Source: Rotaria socialis
Taxonomy: Eukaryota; Rotifera; Eurotatoria; Philodinida; Philodinidae
Assembly: GCA_905331475.1 (NCBI GenBank)
Contig: CAJNYU010003614.1
Coordinates: 62,001 to 126,000 of the forward strand
Reading direction: 5' to 3'
Length of the DNA stretch: 64,000 nt
Part shown: positions 59,285 to 64,000 of the stretch, one piece after another
How the letters are laid out: the number at the start of each line of letters is the position of its first letter
Position numbering within the stretch: position 1 is the stretch's first letter
Translations under genes and position numbers: made by a program
The notes under the pieces: model-generated
Seen by the model: the letters and a program-made list of their open reading frames with translations, nothing else
What the model was told of the DNA's origin: nothing
Database searches by the model: none

Positions 59285-60901
59285 AGTTATATCTGACTAT
59301 CTATTCATCATCGAATAGCAGTCAGCAGAACATCAGAAACAATTCATCAATTGGATAGTCAAGGTTATGAGGAATCGGTACAAGGCAACATGTTGATGAT
59401 GTTGTCGTTGTTATTATTTTTGTACAAGGCAAAACATACAATACAGCAAATATACATAGTTGGCTCACGTCATATATACAAACATACTCAATTGATTAAA
59501 TCCGAAAATAGTAATAGATGTCGTTTGTCACTTGTTTCTGATTGTTATGATAGACAAACATAAAACAGTATTTATTTCACTCAATTTGTTATTTATATTA
59601 ATACTACGAAGTACATGAAAAGAAAACTCTCCGGAGAAATTGATTTTTGTCTAGATTTGTTCTTGATCTTATTTATCAAAATTTTCATCGAGAAACATTT
59701 CAAAATAAGAAGAGATACCACACAGAAGATTACATGTATATCTATTAACACGGAAAAAACCAAACATATAATTGATCATTCTCTTGCAAAAGACAAATGA
59801 ATATTACAGGTGTTCTCTTGCTTCTTGATTTGTTTTCTATAGGAGAACATTGCAGTTGCTGTTGTTGTTGCTGTTATTGTTTTATAATTAACATTTGACA
59901 AACCGTTGGCAATAGCTACATGACATACGCATCAAATGTTTAATGACAAACAACATGTATTATTATAGTTTATAGAAATAATCTTGATATCTAAAAAAAA
60001 TAAGAAATATACTGACATTTTTTGATACTCTTGACTATCTGTATCAAAAATAAATTCACGCAAATTATGGATGTCATTTTGATGACCTTATGAAAAGCAA
60101 TATGAGAGTACCTTGATAACGAAAAATAATTTCATGTAAATAAAATGTGAAATTACTAAGCACCCGAGGAGATCTATCCTCTAAGAATTGTCCTGACATA
60201 CTTACAGTAGGTGTTTCAATACGAATACACAACAGTATAGTAACTGACAGTTATTTAATGACGACGTGCATTTTGCGTATCGTTATACACGTCCCATATT
60301 ATATCGAACTGTTGAATCTGCCGAGACGCAAAAACACTTACAACGTATATGTACGTCTGCATGTATGTTAGAAAGTCAGTAAATAAAATATCGTTATTTT
60401 AAATATGTATTACTAACAAATAGTTATCGAAACAGAAAATATGATTTTATATTCAATGTCTGAATTCAATCACGTCTGATTTTATCTCTGATTATTCGTA
60501 AAATGTATGTTAAAATCATCTGTACTTGGTTTTCGTTGTTTTTTTTCAGCCATTACGAAATTTTAATCAAGTTTTAGAGTCGTTGATAATTGTTTTATTT
60601 AATATTAGTGAGTCTTGTTCATTATAGAACTCTAATATAAGATATTATAATAGATTCTTTTCACAATAAGCGTAATATTAGAACTAGTTAATCCATATAG
60701 ATTCAATGCTTACGTTTTGCAGATGTCAAATTAATTTATTCTTTCAGAAAAACTATTTAAACGCTCAAAATTCTTTATTTATTTTGTTATGATTTACATT
60801 CACTTCTGATTTTTAAATAGATTCTTGAAATTTGTCTTCCTTTTTTTGTTTTGGATTGGGCTGCAGGCATGGAAATATTCTCAACTGTATTTATATAAGT
60901 T

Positions 60902-60920
60902 ACACACACACACACACACA
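60902..60920. repeat. (CA)n microsatellite
   Basis: About nine CA units. Confidence 0.9.
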
Positions 60921-62756
60921 TGTAGATTATTGTTCTTGCCATAGTTTGAAAGAAGTGACGTTTCATAGATATACTGTAGATTATCTTTCATCGTGTATAA
61001 TCTTTAATCGATCAATGTTGTAGATCGTTTATCTTAATCTCAACGATGACTTATTCACAAAAGGCCTTCTATTCTTTTATTTTATTTTTATATTATGCTG
61101 CTAATGATAATAAGCGCTTACTGCCTGTACACGTTTCATCATCCATTTTTTGGTTATTTATCATATATACAAGCAATATTTTTAATGCTTGCTCTCATTC
61201 TTGTTGTTGTTCTCTGATTCTCTTTGCCTGCTATTTAGGAATCTTTCCTTTTTTACGTCAGCATTACTAAGCGAGCAATTTTGAATTGATGAAAAAGACA
61301 ACAGAAAAGAAGAAAATATTATCTCCAATTAGATTTGATTTGATAGAACTGTTATTTCCAATGTACCATTCACTAGTATATATTACGATGAAGTCGATGT
61401 CGATAACATGCCTGTTTTAATTCTTACGAAGTTTATGGGTCACAAGAGAAATTTGACAATTGATAACTTGATTTTTTGCCGAAACTATGTTCATTATATT
61501 GAATCTAATAGGCAATCAATATCTTGTAAAGACTTTGAATTCTTTGTCTACTCCTGGAGATAGGAAATTTTTCATAAAAATCAGTATTATAATCCTATCT
61601 AAAAAAGATATCAGAGAAAAACATTTCTTTTAATTAATAAAAATCGAGCATATATTTCATTATATTAAAATTCTTGATTGGTGGTAAATCAGGAGCATGA
61701 AACAATAAATAAAATGAATTAAGTCATTTGTTTTCCTTAAACTATGATCAAATTTTCAAATGAATTGCCGATGAAAAAATAAATAGATAATTATAAACGA
61801 ATGTTTATTTAGAAAAACTGTCTATTTTTGTTGTGCTACATCAACTAGTATCTGGCATGCTGATCTTTCTTTGATCTAAATGCCATGTTCATCTGATTAA
61901 AACTATTTTTTCTTCTTCTTTGTATATGAAAGGACGTGTATTTTTTAATACACTTACAGATCATCAACAGTAATATTAATTATTGGAGCGAAATGATGAT
62001 TTTGATTTCTATTACAAGAGATAAATATTTTTTTTTCTATAAAAAATCTAAATATATATATAAATATATATTCTTCTATTGAATAAAGTATTGATTAAAA
62101 TAAATTGTTGAGATGATTTTTGAACAGATGAATAGTATTCGTTGTATAGTTGCCTTGTCTCTCAAAAGAGAAAGATAACAAATGACTGACAATTGTAATT
62201 ATTGCTATGCGATGCTACAAAACGAGAACTCTCTTCCTCTCTACAGTCTTTTTCTTTCAGTGTCCATGTTCCATTGATTCATTCTTATTTGGCATCAATC
62301 CACCATCGTATTTTCCTTTTCCTTTCCTTGTTATTTTTCTCTTTCACTCACTCTATTAATTGGCCTTTGCATATTTGCATGTAGGCATGTACAGCAATCT
62401 AATCGACTCTCCCAATGTTTGCACTTTATTCACTTGTTCTTATTTCCTTCTGTATTATTTGCCTTTATCTACTATGTTCGTCTGCTGTTATATAAATTTG
62501 AAACAAGAAAAGCACAATAGATTAGTATTAGTTATATTCCACATTCACTTTTCTCGATCTTCTTTTGTCGTCTTTCTTTCTTTTTTTGTTATGACGAAGG
62601 GAATAAGTAGATGAGAAAACCTAATGACAACTATGTAATAATAAGTGTTTTTTATTTTCTTGTTTATCGTTTTCTCATATCAATCGTTTGTTAGTAGACG
62701 TGATGGTGTTGAGAGACTACCTAAATTCGATAATAAAAGGGAGCAGATGAAGGAGG

Positions 62757-62778
62757 GAGAGAGAGAGAGAGAGAGAGA
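62757..62778. repeat. (GA)n microsatellite
   Basis: About eleven GA units in purine-rich sequence. Confidence 0.9.
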
Positions 62779-63575
62779 CGGAGAAACAGAAATGGAACAA
62801 TGGACGTTATGGGAGACAATGATGACAACGATAAGCCATACTGATCCGTCGCTTTGATTGCTATAGTTGGTATCCTTTTTTAGACGACAACGACCTGCGT
62901 GTGTGTGTTTATGCGTATGTATTTATGTATATGTGCATATATGTGCACGAATAGCTCAAAGAGAGAAATATGAGAATAGTGTACTAGAAGAATATATTCA
63001 TTTTACATCATCAGTAAATAAAAGATACTGTTAACAACAGCTTGACCAACAAGTACATGATTATATTCATTTAGTGAACATATAAGCACGGAATCCATTT
63101 AGAATATAAGTAGGCTTGTCTAATTAGTTTCTTTATTCTATTTTAGATCGATTTTTAAAAATTTCTTTTCATTCAAACATTTTCGTTTCTACTTCTATCT
63201 CAAATATGTAAATTTAGTTAGTTAGTTAGATGAGTATTTTCTATTGATCAAATACTTCTCTTCATAACCACACTATGCAATCGGCTGATTTATTTTTACT
63301 TATCGAACAATTATATTTACATATGAAAAAGAATTGTAATAATTGATTATTTTCTGTGTGCATGCATTCAATCTATTGAACACAGTCAATTTTCCTTTGT
63401 AAAAGAAAAGATATCAATGGTTCACTATTTCTTTTTCAATGGCAGAGTCGATGATTGATGAGAAAATAATAATAATTAGACTTTAAAAGGTATTTTCTAA
63501 CGTTATATTCATACAAATTTTGATTTAGTTAAACCGTACACTGTTAGTTAGTATTGTTGTTGTTGTTGTGTGAAA

Positions 63576-63745
63576 ATGGCACGTTCTACCATGTCACATT
63601 CTGTAAGTTATCTGATAGATCAAATGAGTAATTCAATCCTTACATTTCAAATCAAATAGAAGGGCACATAGATTCTATTCTAATTAAACAGAAAAACAAA
63701 ATAAAGACTTCAACAATATTTTTTTTTCTTTTTTTCTTTCAGTAA
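63576..63745 (+). promoter_or_regulatory. 5' UTR with intron and short upstream ORF
   Basis: An ATG at 63576 opens nine codons (MARSTMSHS) up to a GTAAGT donor at 63603. Joining to the acceptor at 63742 places TAA as the very next codon, so the spliced leader region carries a complete nine-codon uORF ending at the exon junction, 7 bases before the main ATG. The same acceptor could instead take a trans-spliced leader. Confidence 0.45.
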
Positions 63746-63752
63746 ATAGATA

Positions 63753-64000
63753 ATGCAAGTTCGAGGTGTTATACTTGTTACAGTAGCTCTAGTTTTGGGT
63801 ATTGCTGCATTATGTCTTCATTTAATAGCTCTGTAAGTTTTATTGTAATATGAAAATTTTTCTTAATCATTTGAATTCAAATGTTAACAAAAATTTCAGT
63901 TGTTCACCCAATTGGAAAATAACAGTACGAGATGCTGAACCAAGAATGGTGCCTGTTAGTTATGGTCTTTGGGAACGATGTGAATATCAAAATACTACAA
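63753..64000 (+). CDS. Claudin/PMP22-like four-pass protein, 5' part only
   Basis: Exon 63753-63832 joins in phase to 63900 onward and runs off the window, giving 60 residues. The first TM helix is MQVRGVILVTVALVLGIAAL. The start of the first extracellular loop reads CSPNWKITVRDAEPRM, then SYGLWERCEY. A Trp followed by Gly-Leu-Trp-x-x-Cys is the claudin-superfamily signature (W..GLW..C..C). Such proteins act in cell junctions or as small tetraspan membrane proteins. Whether it is a true claudin or a relative (PMP22/EMP, TMEM-type) needs the remainder. Confidence 0.7.

Larger units (their letters stand above)
58261..63550. other. Intergenic region, 5.3 kb
   Basis: No supported gene. AT-rich with several microsatellites: a 9-bp unit three times at 59258-59284, (CA)n at 60902-60920 and (GA)n at 62757-62778. 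Probably includes the upstream region of the claudin-like gene. Confidence 0.65.

Overview
The window looks like nuclear DNA from a small invertebrate animal, most likely a bdelloid rotifer. It is strongly AT-rich, and its genes are split by many short GT..AG introns, often 50-75 bp. The gene set is metazoan: semaphorin, ASPP, a Polycomb CBX protein and a claudin-like protein. A family of pyrimidine-rich AG splice acceptors sits directly in front of start codons, as expected where a spliced leader is added in trans, which is known in bdelloids. The genus cannot be fixed from sequence alone. No tRNA, rRNA, CRISPR array or retroviral/LTR element was seen.

Layout. 0.2-2.4 kb: nicotinate phosphoribosyltransferase (+). 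7.0-13.0 kb: a 16-exon class-5-like semaphorin (+). 15.3-16.0 kb: a small unrecognised four-exon gene (-). 18.2-19.0 kb: an intronless two-pass membrane protein (+). 21.3-22.1 kb: a small single-pass membrane protein (+). 24.7-30.9 kb: an ASPP-family protein (+), whose last intron carries a 0.94-kb inverted-repeat transposon. 31.2-33.9 kb: a Zc3h12a-like NYN ribonuclease (+), ending 35 bp from a convergent, disordered acidic protein (-, 34.0-35.3 kb). 36.2-37.9 kb: a secreted GH29 alpha-L-fucosidase (+). 39.7-40.7 kb: a SPATA22-like meiotic protein (+), followed after 126 bp by a Polycomb CBX gene (+, to 42.8 kb). 43.9-44.8 kb: an F-box protein (+). 48.9-50.0 kb: a farnesyl/geranylgeranyl diphosphate synthase (+). 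50.6-52.3 kb: a transposon-rich patch with a broken kinase-like gene split by a foldback element, and a second palindromic element. 54.5-55.6 kb: a coiled-coil protein (+). 56.6-57.4 kb: the 3' half of a mariner-type transposon running into a 585-bp assembly gap. 63.6-64.0 kb: the first exons of a claudin-like four-pass protein, cut by the window end.

Most gene models were built by joining exons at GT..AG sites and checking phase. For every multi-exon model whose end is visible, the exon lengths sum to a multiple of three. The genes are mostly unrelated housekeeping, signalling and chromatin functions. The two pairings worth noting are SPATA22/CBX (a compact, possibly co-transcribed pair) and the tail-to-tail NYN nuclease/disordered protein pair. 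The most interesting points are the trans-splice-like acceptors, the SPATA22 homologue (a meiotic gene in a lineage often described as asexual), a prenyl synthase with the chain-length residue altered, and the MITE insertions.
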